DNA from: Comamonadaceae bacterium
Lineage (GTDB): Bacteria; Pseudomonadota; Gammaproteobacteria; Burkholderiales; Burkholderiaceae_C
Direction: 5' to 3'
NCBI GenBank assembly: GCA_947452785.1
Contig: CANGDZ010000003.1
Location: forward strand, 1-64,000
DNA: 64,000 nucleotides
Below are positions 52,968 through 63,035 of this stretch, piece after piece. Within the stretch, counting starts at the first letter, position 1. Each line of letters starts with the position of its first letter. A model generated the notes under the pieces. It did not search any database. It was given only the letters and a program-made list of their open reading frames with translations, and was not told the origin of the DNA. The position numbers and the translations under genes were made by a program.

Positions 52968-53279
52968 GTGCTCGATTCACCCTACATCGTTGGCGACGCC
53001 CAACTCGACGGTCTGGATGCCCAGAGCCCGTTGAGCGAGCGCGCCCTGAGCAAGCTGCGCTGGCGCACCCGCCGCGGCCTGCTTGAAAACGATTTGTTCA
53101 TCGAGCGTTTTTTTTCACGGCATGAATCTGGCTTAACGGTTGGGAATGCGCGTGGCATGTATGTCTTGATGGATCTGGCCGATAACGATTTGATGGATTT
53201 GTTTCTCCAGCGCAAACCCTTGTCGCCCGAGATCGCCACACCTGAAGTGCGTGAAGTATTGGACATGCTGTTGGCCTGA
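52968..53279 (+). CDS. sdhE: FAD assembly factor SdhE
   Basis: Protein of 103 residues that promotes covalent flavinylation of SdhA. The core is LSKLRWRTRRGLLENDLFIERFF, containing the RGxxE motif, followed by a helix LMDLADNDLMDLFLQRKP. Slightly longer N-terminus than E. coli SdhE. Start GTG 52968, ten bases after sdhB. Placing sdhE after sdhB is common in this bacterial group. Confidence 0.9.
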   Translation: MLDSPYIVGDAQLDGLDAQSPLSERALSKLRWRTRRGLLENDLFIERFFSRHESGLTVGNARGMYVLMDLADNDLMDLFLQRKPLSPEIATPEVREVLDMLLA

Positions 53280-53322
53280 CGGGCTGGCCGCATTTTGAAA
53301 ACTATTTTTGAGGAAATTAATC

Positions 53323-54627
<1,305 letters not shown>

Positions 54628-54673
54628 GCTGCTCAGCCGTCTTGCAGGTGACTGGAAACAGTCACCCAGCCCG

Positions 54674-54710
54674 AAAAGCCCGCCAAGGTTCACCTTTTGC
54701 GGGCTTTTTT
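54674..54710 (+). terminator. Intrinsic terminator after gltA
   Basis: AAAAGCCCGC, a 15-base loop, GCGGGCTTTTTT. A ten-base stem with a T-tract, 46 bases after the gltA stop and 45 before the leuC ATG. It marks the end of the sdhCDABE-gltA transcript. Confidence 0.92.
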
Positions 54711-54755
54711 GCGTTCAAGAACGCATAAAATGCGGGGTTGCTTCGAAGGAAAACC

Positions 54756-56177
54756 ATGGCCCGCACGCTGTATGACAAGATTTGGGACGAGCATGTCGTC
54801 CACACCGAAGAAGACGGCACGGCCGTGCTGTACATCGACCGTCACCTCGTTCATGAAGTGACCAGCCCGCAAGCTTTTGAAGGCTTGCGCCAAGCCGGCC
54901 GCAAGGTCTGGCGCGTTAGCTCCATCGTAGCCACGGCCGATCACAACACACCTACCACCGGCTGGGAATTGGGCTACGATGGCATCACCGACCCGATCAG
55001 CAAAGAACAAATCACCACGCTGAACAGCAACATGGCCGAGTTCGGCTCTGCGGCGTTCTTTCCGTTCATGTCCAAGCGCCAAGGCATCGTGCATGTGATT
55101 GGCCCTGAAAACGGCGCCACCCTGCCCGGCATGACCGTGGTTTGCGGCGACTCCCACACCTCCACCCATGGCGCTTTTGGTGCATTGGCGCACGGTATTG
55201 GGACCAGCGAGGTGGAACACGTGATGGCCACCCAGACCCTGCTGGCCAAAAAAGCCAAGAACATGCTGATCAAAGTGGACGGTCAGGCGGCCAAGGGCGT
55301 GACGGCCAAAGACATCGTGCTGGCCATCATCGGCAAAATCGGCACCGCTGGCGGCACCGGTTACACCATTGAATTTGGCGGCGCCGCGATCCGCGCCCTC
55401 TCCATGGAAGGCCGCATGACCTTGTGCAACATGGCCATCGAAGGCGGTGCACGCGCCGGCTTGGTGGCGGTGGACGAAAAAACCATCGACTACGTCAAAG
55501 GTCGCTTGCTCTCGCCCACCGGTGTGGAGTGGGATCACGCCGTAGCCTATTGGAAAACCTTGCAGTCGGATGCCGGCGCGCATTTTGATGCGCTGGTGGA
55601 ACTCGACGCCAGTGCCATCCTGCCGCAAGTGACCTGGGGCACCTCGCCCGAAATGGTGCTGGGCATCGACGGCCTGGTGCCTGACCCTGACAAAGAAAAA
55701 GACGCCAATAAGCGCAGCGCCATCGAACGCGCCCTGACCTATATGGACCTGCAGCCTGGCAAGGCGCTGAACGACTTGTTTGTAGACAAGGTCTTCATCG
55801 GCTCTTGCACCAACAGCCGCATCGAAGACATGCGCGAAGCTGCCGCCGTGGTGAAAAAGCTCGGCCAAAAAGTGGCCAAGAACATCAAGCTTGCCATGGT
55901 CGTGCCGGGCTCGGGTTTGGTGAAAGAACAGGCCGAACGCGAAGGCCTGCATGAGATCTTCAAGGCCGCAGGCTTTGAGTGGCGCGAACCCGGTTGCTCC
56001 ATGTGCCTGGCCATGAACGCCGACCGCTTAGAACCCGGCGAACGTTGCGCGTCTACGAGCAACCGCAACTTTGAAGGCCGTCAAGGCGCCGGCGGCCGCA
56101 CACACTTGGTCAGCCCCGCAATGGCTGCCGCTGCGGCCATCCACGGCCACTTTGTCGACGTGCGCAAATTCGCCTGA
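54756..56177 (+). CDS. leuC: 3-isopropylmalate dehydratase large subunit
   Basis: Aconitase-family subunit of leucine biosynthesis, 473 residues. The Fe-S cluster cysteines are in [16 protein letters not shown] and [21 protein letters not shown], and [21 protein letters not shown] is the family signature. Start ATG 54756 follows GAAGGA, preferred to the track start 18 bases upstream. First of the leuCDB operon. No leader peptide with leucine codons is visible in the short gap after the gltA terminator. Confidence 0.96.
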   Translation: MARTLYDKIWDEHVVHTEEDGTAVLYIDRHLVHEVTSPQAFEGLRQAGRKVWRVSSIVATADHNTPTTGWELGYDGITDPISKEQITTLNSNMAEFGSAAFFPFMSKRQGIVHVIGPENGATLPGMTVVCGDSHTSTHGAFGALAHGIGTSEVEHVMATQTLLAKKAKNMLIKVDGQAAKGVTAKDIVLAIIGKIGTAGGTGYTIEFGGAAIRALSMEGRMTLCNMAIEGGARAGLVAVDEKTIDYVKGRLLSPTGVEWDHAVAYWKTLQSDAGAHFDALVELDASAILPQVTWGTSPEMVLGIDGLVPDPDKEKDANKRSAIERALTYMDLQPGKALNDLFVDKVFIGSCTNSRIEDMREAAAVVKKLGQKVAKNIKLAMVVPGSGLVKEQAEREGLHEIFKAAGFEWREPGCSMCLAMNADRLEPGERCASTSNRNFEGRQGAGGRTHLVSPAMAAAAAIHGHFVDVRKFA

Positions 56178-56191
56178 TCGGATCACACACC

Positions 56192-56845
56192 ATGCAAAAA
56201 TTCAACGTACACAAAGGCCTCGTGGCCCCGATGGACCGCGAGAACGTAGACACCGACGCCATCATCCCCAAACAATTTCTCAAGTCGATTCGCAAAACCG
56301 GCTTTGGTCAAAATTTGTTTGACGAATGGCGTTACTTGGACCACGGCGAACCCGGCCAAGACCCGGCCAGCCGCAAGCCCAACCCCGACTTCGTGCTGAA
56401 CCAGCCGCGCTACCAGGGCGCCTCGGTGCTGCTGGCACGCAAAAACTTTGGTTGCGGTTCATCCCGTGAACACGCGCCTTGGGCGATTGACCAATATGGC
56501 TTTCGCTGCGTGATCGCACCCAGCTTTGCCGACATCTTTTTCAACAACTGCTTTAAAAACGGTCTGCTGCCCATCGTGCTGCCCGAAGCCACCGTGGCCA
56601 AGTTGTTTGATGAAGTCTTGGCCTTCCCCGGCTACCAACTTACCATCGACCTGGAACGCCAAGTCATCTTGCGCGCCCAAGGTGAAGAGATTCCTTTTGA
56701 CGTCCAAGCCTTTCGCAAGTACTGCCTGATCAATGGCTTTGACGACATTGGCCTGACCCTGCGCCATGCCGACAAAATCAAGGCCTACGAAGCTGAGCGC
56801 TTGGCCACCAAGCCCTGGCTGGCCCACACCGCCACCACGGCTTAA
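56192..56845 (+). CDS. leuD: 3-isopropylmalate dehydratase small subunit
   Basis: Small swivel-domain subunit, 217 residues. The substrate-binding segments [17 protein letters not shown] and [20 protein letters not shown] are intact. It follows leuC by 14 bp and would form the active dehydratase with LeuC. Typical length for the proteobacterial form. Confidence 0.96.
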   Translation: MQKFNVHKGLVAPMDRENVDTDAIIPKQFLKSIRKTGFGQNLFDEWRYLDHGEPGQDPASRKPNPDFVLNQPRYQGASVLLARKNFGCGSSREHAPWAIDQYGFRCVIAPSFADIFFNNCFKNGLLPIVLPEATVAKLFDEVLAFPGYQLTIDLERQVILRAQGEEIPFDVQAFRKYCLINGFDDIGLTLRHADKIKAYEAERLATKPWLAHTATTA

Positions 56846-56871
56846 ACATCCAACACCTTCTGGAACTTTCT

Positions 56872-57957
56872 ATGAAAATCGCAGTCCTCCCCGGTGATGG
56901 CATCGGCACCGAAATCGTCGCTGAAGCCGTCAAAGTCCTGAACGTTCTGGACTTGAAATTTGAAATGGAAACCGCCCTGGTGGGCGGTGCGGCTTATGAC
57001 GCGTTTGGCCACCCGCTGCCCGAAGCCACGCTCAAGCTGGCCATGCAGTCGGACGCCGTGCTGTTTGGTGCAGTGGGCGACTGGAAGTACGACACGCTGG
57101 ACCGCCCCCTGCGCCCCGAGCAAGCCATTTTGGGCTTGCGCAAAAACATGGGCCTGTTTGCCAACTTCCGCCCTGCCATTTGCTACGAGCAATTGGTGGA
57201 CGCCTCCAGTCTCAAGCCCGAGCTGATTTCGGGCTTGGATATTTTGATCATCCGCGAGTTGACCGGTGACATTTACTTTGGTCAGCCGCGTGGCCGACGC
57301 ATCGCCACCGACGGTCACTTTCCCGGTGCCGAAGAAGCCTTTGACACCATGCGCTACTCCAAGCCCGAGATCGAGCGCATCGCGCATGTGGCTTTCCAAG
57401 CCGCGCGCAAGCGCAAAGCCGCGGGCAAAGAAGGCCGCGTCACCAGCGTGGACAAAGCCAACGTGCTGGAGACCTTCCAGTTCTGGAAAGACGTGGTCAC
57501 CGAAGTCGGCAAAGAGTACCCGGACATTGCGCTGGACCACATGTACGTGGACAACGCCGCCATGCAACTGGTAAAAGAGCCCAAGCGTTTTGACGTGGTG
57601 GTGACGGGCAATATGTTTGGCGACATCCTGTCCGACGAAGCCTCCATGCTCACCGGCTCGATCGGCATGCTGCCTTCGGCCAGCCTGAACACGAAAAACC
57701 AGGGTCTGTACGAACCCAGCCATGGCAGCGCGCCAGACATCGCCGGCAAAGGCATTGCCAATCCGCTGGCCACTATTTTGTCGGCCGCCATGATGCTGCG
57801 ATTCAGCTTGAACCAAGAAGCCTCGGCCCAGCGCATTGAAGCTGCGGTGCAAGCCGTGCTGCAGCAGGGCCTGCGCACCAGCGACATTTACAGTGCAGGC
57901 ACAACCAAAGTCAGCACCGCGCAAATGGGTGACGCGGTGGTCAAAGCCTTGGGCTAA
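56872..57957 (+). CDS. leuB: 3-isopropylmalate dehydrogenase
   Basis: NAD- and metal-dependent beta-decarboxylating dehydrogenase, 361 residues. It begins [16 protein letters not shown] and contains the family signature [25 protein letters not shown] and the NAD-binding [18 protein letters not shown]. Gap of 26 bp after leuD. An imperfect terminator follows. Confidence 0.96.
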   Translation: MKIAVLPGDGIGTEIVAEAVKVLNVLDLKFEMETALVGGAAYDAFGHPLPEATLKLAMQSDAVLFGAVGDWKYDTLDRPLRPEQAILGLRKNMGLFANFRPAICYEQLVDASSLKPELISGLDILIIRELTGDIYFGQPRGRRIATDGHFPGAEEAFDTMRYSKPEIERIAHVAFQAARKRKAAGKEGRVTSVDKANVLETFQFWKDVVTEVGKEYPDIALDHMYVDNAAMQLVKEPKRFDVVVTGNMFGDILSDEASMLTGSIGMLPSASLNTKNQGLYEPSHGSAPDIAGKGIANPLATILSAAMMLRFSLNQEASAQRIEAAVQAVLQQGLRTSDIYSAGTTKVSTAQMGDAVVKALG

Positions 57958-57978
57958 GCCGGCTGCTGCTACAAAACA

Positions 57979-58013
57979 AAGCTCATCCTATGGTCACATG
58001 GGATGGGCTTTTG
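57979..58013. terminator. Intrinsic terminator between leuB and the lipoprotein gene
   Basis: AAGCTCATCC ... GGATGGGCTT with one G-T pair, an inner ATG/CAT, and TTTTG after it; the minus strand also runs into T-rich sequence. It separates two convergent genes. Confidence 0.7.
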
Positions 58014-58033
58014 ACTTTAACCAAGTCAGCTTT

Positions 58034-58519
58034 TTAATCGGCCACAGCGGTGGGCACAGGCTGGCCATTCTCCAAATTGATGCCAAAGTAACAAGGGTTG
58101 TTATTGGGTAGACAGCGCCCGGTTTGCGATTGACTGTTGCCGCGAGCCTCGGCCGCTTGCAAACAACGCCGGCCTTGGCAATCGGCACCACTGCTGCAAG
58201 TCTTGTTGGCATCCGCATAAGGCTGCACGCAGGCCAGCGTACCCATCATGCACACGCGCTGCCAATTACCGCCGCTGGCCTGGCATTGCGCAGGCGTTCC
58301 CTTGGCGCAATAGCCGTCCGTCAACTTGAAATTGCTCTTGTCCCATGTGCCACCCCCGGCAGCGCAACGCGCTTCCTCGGTCGTGGGCAACTGAGCAAGG
58401 GGCGGTGTCACCTCGACTTTGGACACTGCACATGCCGTCAACGCCCCTGCCACAACGAGCAGCATGAGCACAATGCCCGGTGCAGAAATCAACCGTCGAA
58501 TCCATAAGCTGATATGCAT
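58034..58519 (-). CDS. Cysteine-rich lipoprotein of unknown function
   Basis: Protein of 161 residues with a lipobox (LVVAGALTAC) and, after it, ten cysteines. The repeat pattern C-x-A-x-G-G-x-W appears twice (RCAAGGGTW and QCQASGGNW), followed by TCSSGADCQGRRC and CLPNNNPCYFG. Disulfides are likely in the periplasm or at the cell surface. I do not recognise the family. GGGAG upstream supports ATG 58519. Confidence 0.8.
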   Translation of the reverse strand: MHISLWIRRLISAPGIVLMLLVVAGALTACAVSKVEVTPPLAQLPTTEEARCAAGGGTWDKSNFKLTDGYCAKGTPAQCQASGGNWQRVCMMGTLACVQPYADANKTCSSGADCQGRRCLQAAEARGNSQSQTGRCLPNNNPCYFGINLENGQPVPTAVAD

Positions 58520-58547
58520 TTTTTCTCCCAGAATTCCTACTGAAAAA

Positions 58548-58869
58548 TCAGGTGGCAAAGACTTCTTGCAAAGTCATCAGGATTTTTTGCTGCATCGTGC
58601 CAGAAACTGCGCCCAGTTTTTTGACAAATCGCGCCTTGTCTACCGTGCGCAGTTGATCCAGCAAAATGCGCCCTTTGGTTGCCTGGAAGGTCAATTGAGG
58701 ACGAAACGGCGCATCGAACCCTTTTGAAGTCATGGGCGCCACGATCACAGTGCGCAAGTGTTCGTTCATTTCCGAGGGGGAAACGACCACACAAGGGCGA
58801 ATTTTTTTGAATCTCACTGCCAATCGTCGGATCCAAGTTGATCAACCACACCTCGCCGCGCTTTACCAC
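58548..58869 (-). pseudogene. MazF/PemK-type toxin with a frameshift
   Basis: Two overlapping track ORFs join into one toxin: VVKRGEVWLINLDPTIGSEIQK in one frame and IRPCVVVSPSEMNEHLRTVIVAPMTSKG to the end in the next. The break is a run of seven A residues on the minus strand (CAAAAAAATTCG); six would keep the frame (EIQKIRPCVVV). The length from the GTG at 58869 is 322 bases, 3n+1. A sequencing error, a true pseudogene or a slippage-tolerant tract are the options. All core MazF blocks remain otherwise. Confidence 0.82.
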
Positions 58870-59111
58870 TGCCAATCCTCTTCATCGACCAAAGCGTGCT
58901 CACCCAACACCTGCTTGTCGTCCACCGCCGCCGCAATGGTCTGCGCCGCTGCCGCCCAGCCCTCACGCGCCCGGGGCCGTGGCTTGCTGAGAACGAGCGT
59001 GCCGTCCTTGACTTCAATGTCAGCCTCATCGTGCAAGCCGGCTTGCGCCAGCAAAGGTTTGGGAATAATGACACCCCGGGAATTCCCAAAGGGTCGAATG
59101 GTCACGTGCAT
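58863..59111 (-). CDS. MazE/AbrB-type antitoxin
   Basis: Antitoxin of 82 residues with the AbrB swapped-hairpin start MHVTIRPFGNSRGVIIPKPLLAQAGL, typical of MazE, and an acidic end HALVDEEDWQW that would bind the toxin. The start at 59111 replaces the track start at 59159. The last codons overlap the toxin start (GTGG/TAA), the usual coupled arrangement. Frame intact. Confidence 0.88.
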   Translation of the reverse strand: MHVTIRPFGNSRGVIIPKPLLAQAGLHDEADIEVKDGTLVLSKPRPRAREGWAAAAQTIAAAVDDKQVLGEHALVDEEDWQW

Positions 59112-59405
59112 AGACAGCCTCATTGAATGACATGGAATCACTCTACATTGGAATAACACTGGTCAAGAAAAATTGAGCCCCAGTCAAGGCTGAATATGTT
59201 CGAACGAACAGCATGTCCGAATCGACTTTGCAAATCGAGGTGCAAGTCAAACAACAGCAGCAGGCATAAAGAATACTTTTGAATTTAATTTACTATAACC
59301 TGAGGCAGTGCAGGAATAATTTTTCATAGCCATTCCGAAATCATTTTGGGCCTCGCGCCCCTCTGTCAGCCACTCCCAAGATGGCTTCCGTTACAATCAA
59401 TTCCC
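59112..59405. other. Gene-free stretch upstream of the asd leader
   Basis: About 290 bases between the mazE start and the asd leader ORF. AT-rich centre (TTTAATTTACTATAACC near 59285) and a TACAAT at 59392 that could be the -10 for asd. I see no gene, repeat or RNA fold of known type. Confidence 0.4.
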
Positions 59406-59507
59406 ATGTTTCACGCCCACTCGTTCTGTCTGAACTTTGCTGCTGCCCCTCGGTTGGTGGTCGGTGCGCGTGCATTCTCCCCAAAAACCACGACCATTAA
59501 GGGCTGA
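59406..59507 (+). CDS. Candidate leader peptide of asd (33 residues)
   Basis: Too short for the track. ATG 59406 starts a 33-codon ORF ending SPKTTTIKG and a TGA at 59505. Six codons in a row (Lys-Thr-Thr-Thr-Ile-Lys) encode amino acids derived from aspartate semialdehyde, the product of Asd, the classic sign of a transcription-attenuation leader. No Shine-Dalgarno is visible; with TACAAT at 59392-59397 as -10, the transcript would start at or just before the ATG. It may be fortuitous, but the following hairpins support it. Confidence 0.55.
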   Translation: MFHAHSFCLNFAAAPRLVVGARAFSPKTTTIKG

Positions 59508-59533
59508 ACGGCTCCGGTATCGTCGTGCGCCCT

Positions 59534-59580
59534 CCCGGCCAGACGAGCCGGGCAAACAGTCTGGTCTGACACTGTTTTTT
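59534..59580 (+). promoter_or_regulatory. Attenuator-like hairpins upstream of asd
   Basis: Three mutually exclusive helices: CCCGGC/GCCGGG (59534-59539 with 59547-59552); GGCCAGAC/GTCTGGTC (59537-59544 with 59559-59566, one G-U pair); and AAACAGT/ACTGTTT (59554-59560 with 59571-59577) followed by a T-tract. The last is a terminator 20 bases before the asd ATG; the second would block it. No plus-strand gene upstream needs a terminator here. Confidence 0.65.
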
Positions 59581-59599
59581 AATTTGAAAGGGCGTTGAA

Positions 59600-60730
59600 A
59601 TGAGCAAGTTAGTAGGTTTGGTCGGCTGGCGCGGCATGGTCGGCTCGGTGTTGATGGACCGCATGGCGCAAGAAAAAGACTTCGACTTGATCGAGCCTTT
59701 GTTCTTCTCAACTTCCAACGCGGGCGGCAAAGCCCCCGCGATGGCCAAGAATGAGACCACGCTGCAAGACGCTTTCAACATCGAGCAGCTCAAGCGCTGC
59801 GACATCATCATCACCGCCCAAGGCGGCGACTACACCAGCGAAGTCTTCCCCAAGCTGCGCGCGGCAGGCTGGAACGGTCACTGGATCGATGCGGCTTCGA
59901 CCCTGCGCATGGAAAAAGACGCGGTGATCATCCTTGATCCGGTCAACATGCCTGTTATCCAAAACGCCCTGGCCCACGGAGGCAATAACTGGGTGGGCGG
60001 CAACTGCACGGTGTCGTGCATGTTGATGGGCGTGGGTGCACTCTACAAGGCCGGTTTGGTCGAGTGGATGAGCACCCAGACATACCAAGCCGCTTCTGGC
60101 GGCGGCGCCCAGCACATGCGCGAGTTGCTGACCCAATACGGCACGCTGAACGCCGAAGTCAAAGCCTTGCTGGACGATCCCAAAAGCGCGATTTTGGAAA
60201 TCGACCGCATGGTGGTGGCCAAGCAACGCGCCCTGACTGCGGCCGAGACCGCAAACTTTGGCGTGCCTCTGGGCGGCTCGCTGATCCCTTGGATCGACAA
60301 AGATCTCGGCAATGGCATGTCCAAAGAAGAGTGGAAAGGCATGGCCGAGACCAACAAAATATTGGGCTTGGGCGAAGGCTTCAGCACCGCAGCGATTCCC
60401 GTCGACGGTTTTTGCGTGCGCGTGGGCGCCATGCGCTGCCACAGCCAGGCTTTGACCTTCAAGCTGAAAAAAGACGTGCCCGTGGCCGACATCGAAGCCA
60501 TGATCGCCGCCGACAACCCCTGGGTCAAAGTGGTGCCGAACACCCGCGAAGCCACCATCCAAGATCTGACCCCCGTGGCCGTCACCGGCACGATGACAAT
60601 CCCCGTGGGCCGTATTCGCAAATTGGCCATGGGGCCAGAGTATGTGGGCGCGTTCACCATTGGTGACCAACTGTTGTGGGGCGCGGCCGAGCCGCTGCGC
60701 CGCATGCTGCGCATTTTGTTGGACGCTTGA
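59600..60730 (+). CDS. asd: Aspartate-semialdehyde dehydrogenase
   Basis: Reduces aspartyl phosphate to aspartate semialdehyde, the common precursor of lysine, threonine, isoleucine and methionine. The 376-residue protein starts [19 protein letters not shown] and has the nucleophilic Cys in [14 protein letters not shown] and [16 protein letters not shown]. Length and motifs match the Gram-negative type. GAAAGGG precedes the ATG, directly after the attenuator-like terminator. The fimV-like gene follows. Confidence 0.95.
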   Translation: MSKLVGLVGWRGMVGSVLMDRMAQEKDFDLIEPLFFSTSNAGGKAPAMAKNETTLQDAFNIEQLKRCDIIITAQGGDYTSEVFPKLRAAGWNGHWIDAASTLRMEKDAVIILDPVNMPVIQNALAHGGNNWVGGNCTVSCMLMGVGALYKAGLVEWMSTQTYQAASGGGAQHMRELLTQYGTLNAEVKALLDDPKSAILEIDRMVVAKQRALTAAETANFGVPLGGSLIPWIDKDLGNGMSKEEWKGMAETNKILGLGEGFSTAAIPVDGFCVRVGAMRCHSQALTFKLKKDVPVADIEAMIAADNPWVKVVPNTREATIQDLTPVAVTGTMTIPVGRIRKLAMGPEYVGAFTIGDQLLWGAAEPLRRMLRILLDA

Positions 60731-60764
60731 TGGTTCAGACCACCACCGCTGTGAAGATGCTCTG

Positions 60765-61553
60765 ATGATGCGTTTATTCAAACCGTTCTCACCGACCTGC
60801 GGGGCCTGGGCTGCGGCCTTGGCGCTCTGCTGGGTCGCGCCCATGGCCACAGCGCAAAGCGCCCTTACTCCGGTGCAAACGACGTTGCAAGCGCCTGTAC
60901 AAACCTCGGGCAAAGCGGTCTCGGGGCGCGTCTCGGAACCGGTCAATGAGGCGGTGTCGAGCGCGGCTTCAACCGCAGCAAAGCCCGCAACCCCGGCCAC
61001 GGAGACAACCACCGAGACGCCCTCAGCGCCCTCTTCGCCCGCGCCGACCAGCGCAACCGTCGAAGCGCCTCAGGCTACGGATTGGGATCGCATGCTGGAG
61101 GTGGCAGAGCCCCTCATCACCAACCCTTTGATCGGGGCTGGTGCCCTGCTGGCCTTGATGTTGATATTGGCCGTACTGATGTACCGCCGCAACAAGCGCA
61201 ACGATGCCTTGGTCCTGTCTTCACCCCAGTGGGTGAACGACGAACCCGAAGTCAATGGGGACCCCTTACTGCCCACCCGGGGCCTGCAAGCCGAAATCAT
61301 GGCGCTCGATCTGGAGTTGGGTCCCTCTGTTGCGCCTACTCATGCAAGCGCCCATGCGTTTTCAGCGCCGCAGCAGTCCATGCCTGCCACGCCCAGCTCC
61401 GAAGACCTGAGCTTGAGCAAGCTGCAGTGGGCGCAACAACTGCTCGCTGCAGGCGAGTATGAACTGGCTCGGGTGTTGCTCACCTCGGTGGCCGAGACGC
61501 TGCACAGCCAGCTGCAACAGCGCGGCGACTCAACGCAAGGACCACGCCAGTGA
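60765..61553 (+). CDS. Short FimV-like membrane protein
   Basis: Protein of 262 residues in the place where FimV usually lies, between asd and truA. It has a signal-like N-terminus (LALCWVAPMATAQ), a Ala/Pro/Thr-rich linker, one membrane helix (LITNPLIGAGALLALMLILAVLMY), and a cytoplasmic tail with a FimV-like helix SLSKLQWAQQLLAAGEYELARVLL. The LysM domain and most of the repeats of full FimV (far longer) are missing. The start is ATG 60765 or 60768. It overlaps truA by four bases. Confidence 0.65.
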   Translation: MMRLFKPFSPTCGAWAAALALCWVAPMATAQSALTPVQTTLQAPVQTSGKAVSGRVSEPVNEAVSSAASTAAKPATPATETTTETPSAPSSPAPTSATVEAPQATDWDRMLEVAEPLITNPLIGAGALLALMLILAVLMYRRNKRNDALVLSSPQWVNDEPEVNGDPLLPTRGLQAEIMALDLELGPSVAPTHASAHAFSAPQQSMPATPSSEDLSLSKLQWAQQLLAAGEYELARVLLTSVAETLHSQLQQRGDSTQGPRQ

Positions 61554-62332
61554 GGGTGGCCATGGGCGTTTGCTACAACGGCAGCGCTTACCAGGGCTGG
61601 CAAAGCCAAAGCTCGGGCCTGACGGTTCAAGACAAACTGGAAAAAGCGCTCGCCCAATTCACCACCCACAAAGTCTCGACCCTGTGCGCGGGCCGCACCG
61701 ATGCGGGCGTGCACGGCTTGATGCAGGTGATTCACTTTGACACCGAGCTGGTGCGCGACATTTCGTCTTGGGTACGCGGCACCAACCGCTACTTGCCGTT
61801 TGACATCGCCATTCAATGGGCGCGTGAAATGCCGCCCACCTTTCATTGCCGCGGCAGCGCCGTGGCGCGGCGCTATGCCTACATCGTGCTGGAGTCGCCG
61901 GTTCGGCCCAGCCTGGAGTCGGGCCGGGTCGGTTGGGTGTACCGCCCACTCAACCTGCAAGCCATGCAAGAAGCGGCTGCGCACCTGATTGGTGAACACG
62001 ATTTCACCTCGTTTCGCGCCAGCAGCTGCCAAGCGCTGTCGCCCGTCAAACGCCTGACCCAGATCGACATTCACCAGCATGGCCCCTACTGGCGCCTGGA
62101 GTTTGAAGGCTCGGCCTTCTTGCACCACATGATTCGCAACATCATGGGCTGCCTAGTCACGATTGGCCAAGGCTTTGAGAGCCCCGACTGGATGCGCGAG
62201 GTGCTGCACGCGCGCAGCCGCAAGGCCGCAGCCCCGACGTTTTCGCCCGACGGTTTGTATTTCAAAGGGCCTGTGTACGAGGCCCAATGGGGCTTGCCAG
62301 ACGCCACGCCCGCTTTCGATTGGCTGCCATGA
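61550..62332 (+). CDS. truA: tRNA pseudouridine synthase A
   Basis: Makes pseudouridine at positions 38-40 of the tRNA anticodon arm. The 260-residue protein opens GVCYNGSAYQGWQSQ and has the catalytic Asp in LCAGRTDAGVHGLMQV, with RYAYIVL and FLHHMIRNIMGCLVTIGQG. Start GTG 61550 overlaps the fimV-like stop; ATG 61562 is an alternative. The stop overlaps trpF. Confidence 0.95.
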   Translation: MRVAMGVCYNGSAYQGWQSQSSGLTVQDKLEKALAQFTTHKVSTLCAGRTDAGVHGLMQVIHFDTELVRDISSWVRGTNRYLPFDIAIQWAREMPPTFHCRGSAVARRYAYIVLESPVRPSLESGRVGWVYRPLNLQAMQEAAAHLIGEHDFTSFRASSCQALSPVKRLTQIDIHQHGPYWRLEFEGSAFLHHMIRNIMGCLVTIGQGFESPDWMREVLHARSRKAAAPTFSPDGLYFKGPVYEAQWGLPDATPAFDWLP

Positions 62333-63015
62333 ACACACTGCCTCAAATACTCCATCGCACTCGCATCAAAATGTGCGGCTTCACACGTGAGGCTGATGTC
62401 CTGGCCGCAGCTGCGCTGGGTGTCGACGCCATTGGGCTGAACCTCTACCCGCCCAGCCCCCGCAGCGTGAGCATCGAGCGCGCAGCCGAATTGGCCCGCC
62501 TGCTGCCCGCTTTTGCGCTCCCGGTACTTTTGTTTGTCAACGATACCGCCGAGCGCATTGATGCTGCATGCGCTGCAGTGCCTGGCGCTTGGCTACAGTT
62601 TCACGGGGACGAATCGCCCGAGTTTTGCGCAACCATGACGCAGCGCACAGGTCGCCCACACCTGAAAGCGGCCCGAATCCCCTTGTCAGAGGCTCCCAAT
62701 TTCAACTTGTTAGAATTTGCAACTAATCACCACGCTGCACAAGCCCTCTTGCTCGACGCCCATGTCGACGGATACGGCGGTAGCGGAAAAACTTTCAATT
62801 GGTCACACCTGCCACCAAACGTCAATGCTCACCTCGTTTTGTCTGGTGGACTCACACCTGCAAACGTGGGCGATGGCATGCGCGCGCTGCGCACGCACGG
62901 CCTGTCACTGGCCGTTGACGTGAGCTCGGGTATCGAAGCAGGCAAGGGTCTGAAAGATGCCGAAAAAATGCAGCAGTTTGTCGCCGCCGTGCGCGCCGCC
63001 GACAACGCCTCCTGA
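62329..63015 (+). CDS. trpF: Phosphoribosylanthranilate isomerase
   Basis: TIM-barrel isomerase of tryptophan biosynthesis, 228 residues. Typical blocks are [25 protein letters not shown] with the catalytic Cys, [31 protein letters not shown] and [22 protein letters not shown] 62329 overlaps the truA stop; the longer track start is inside truA. trpB follows after 20 bp. Confidence 0.95.
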   Translation: MNTLPQILHRTRIKMCGFTREADVLAAAALGVDAIGLNLYPPSPRSVSIERAAELARLLPAFALPVLLFVNDTAERIDAACAAVPGAWLQFHGDESPEFCATMTQRTGRPHLKAARIPLSEAPNFNLLEFATNHHAAQALLLDAHVDGYGGSGKTFNWSHLPPNVNAHLVLSGGLTPANVGDGMRALRTHGLSLAVDVSSGIEAGKGLKDAEKMQQFVAAVRAADNAS

Positions 63016-63035
63016 AACTTTTTTTCAAGGTCACC

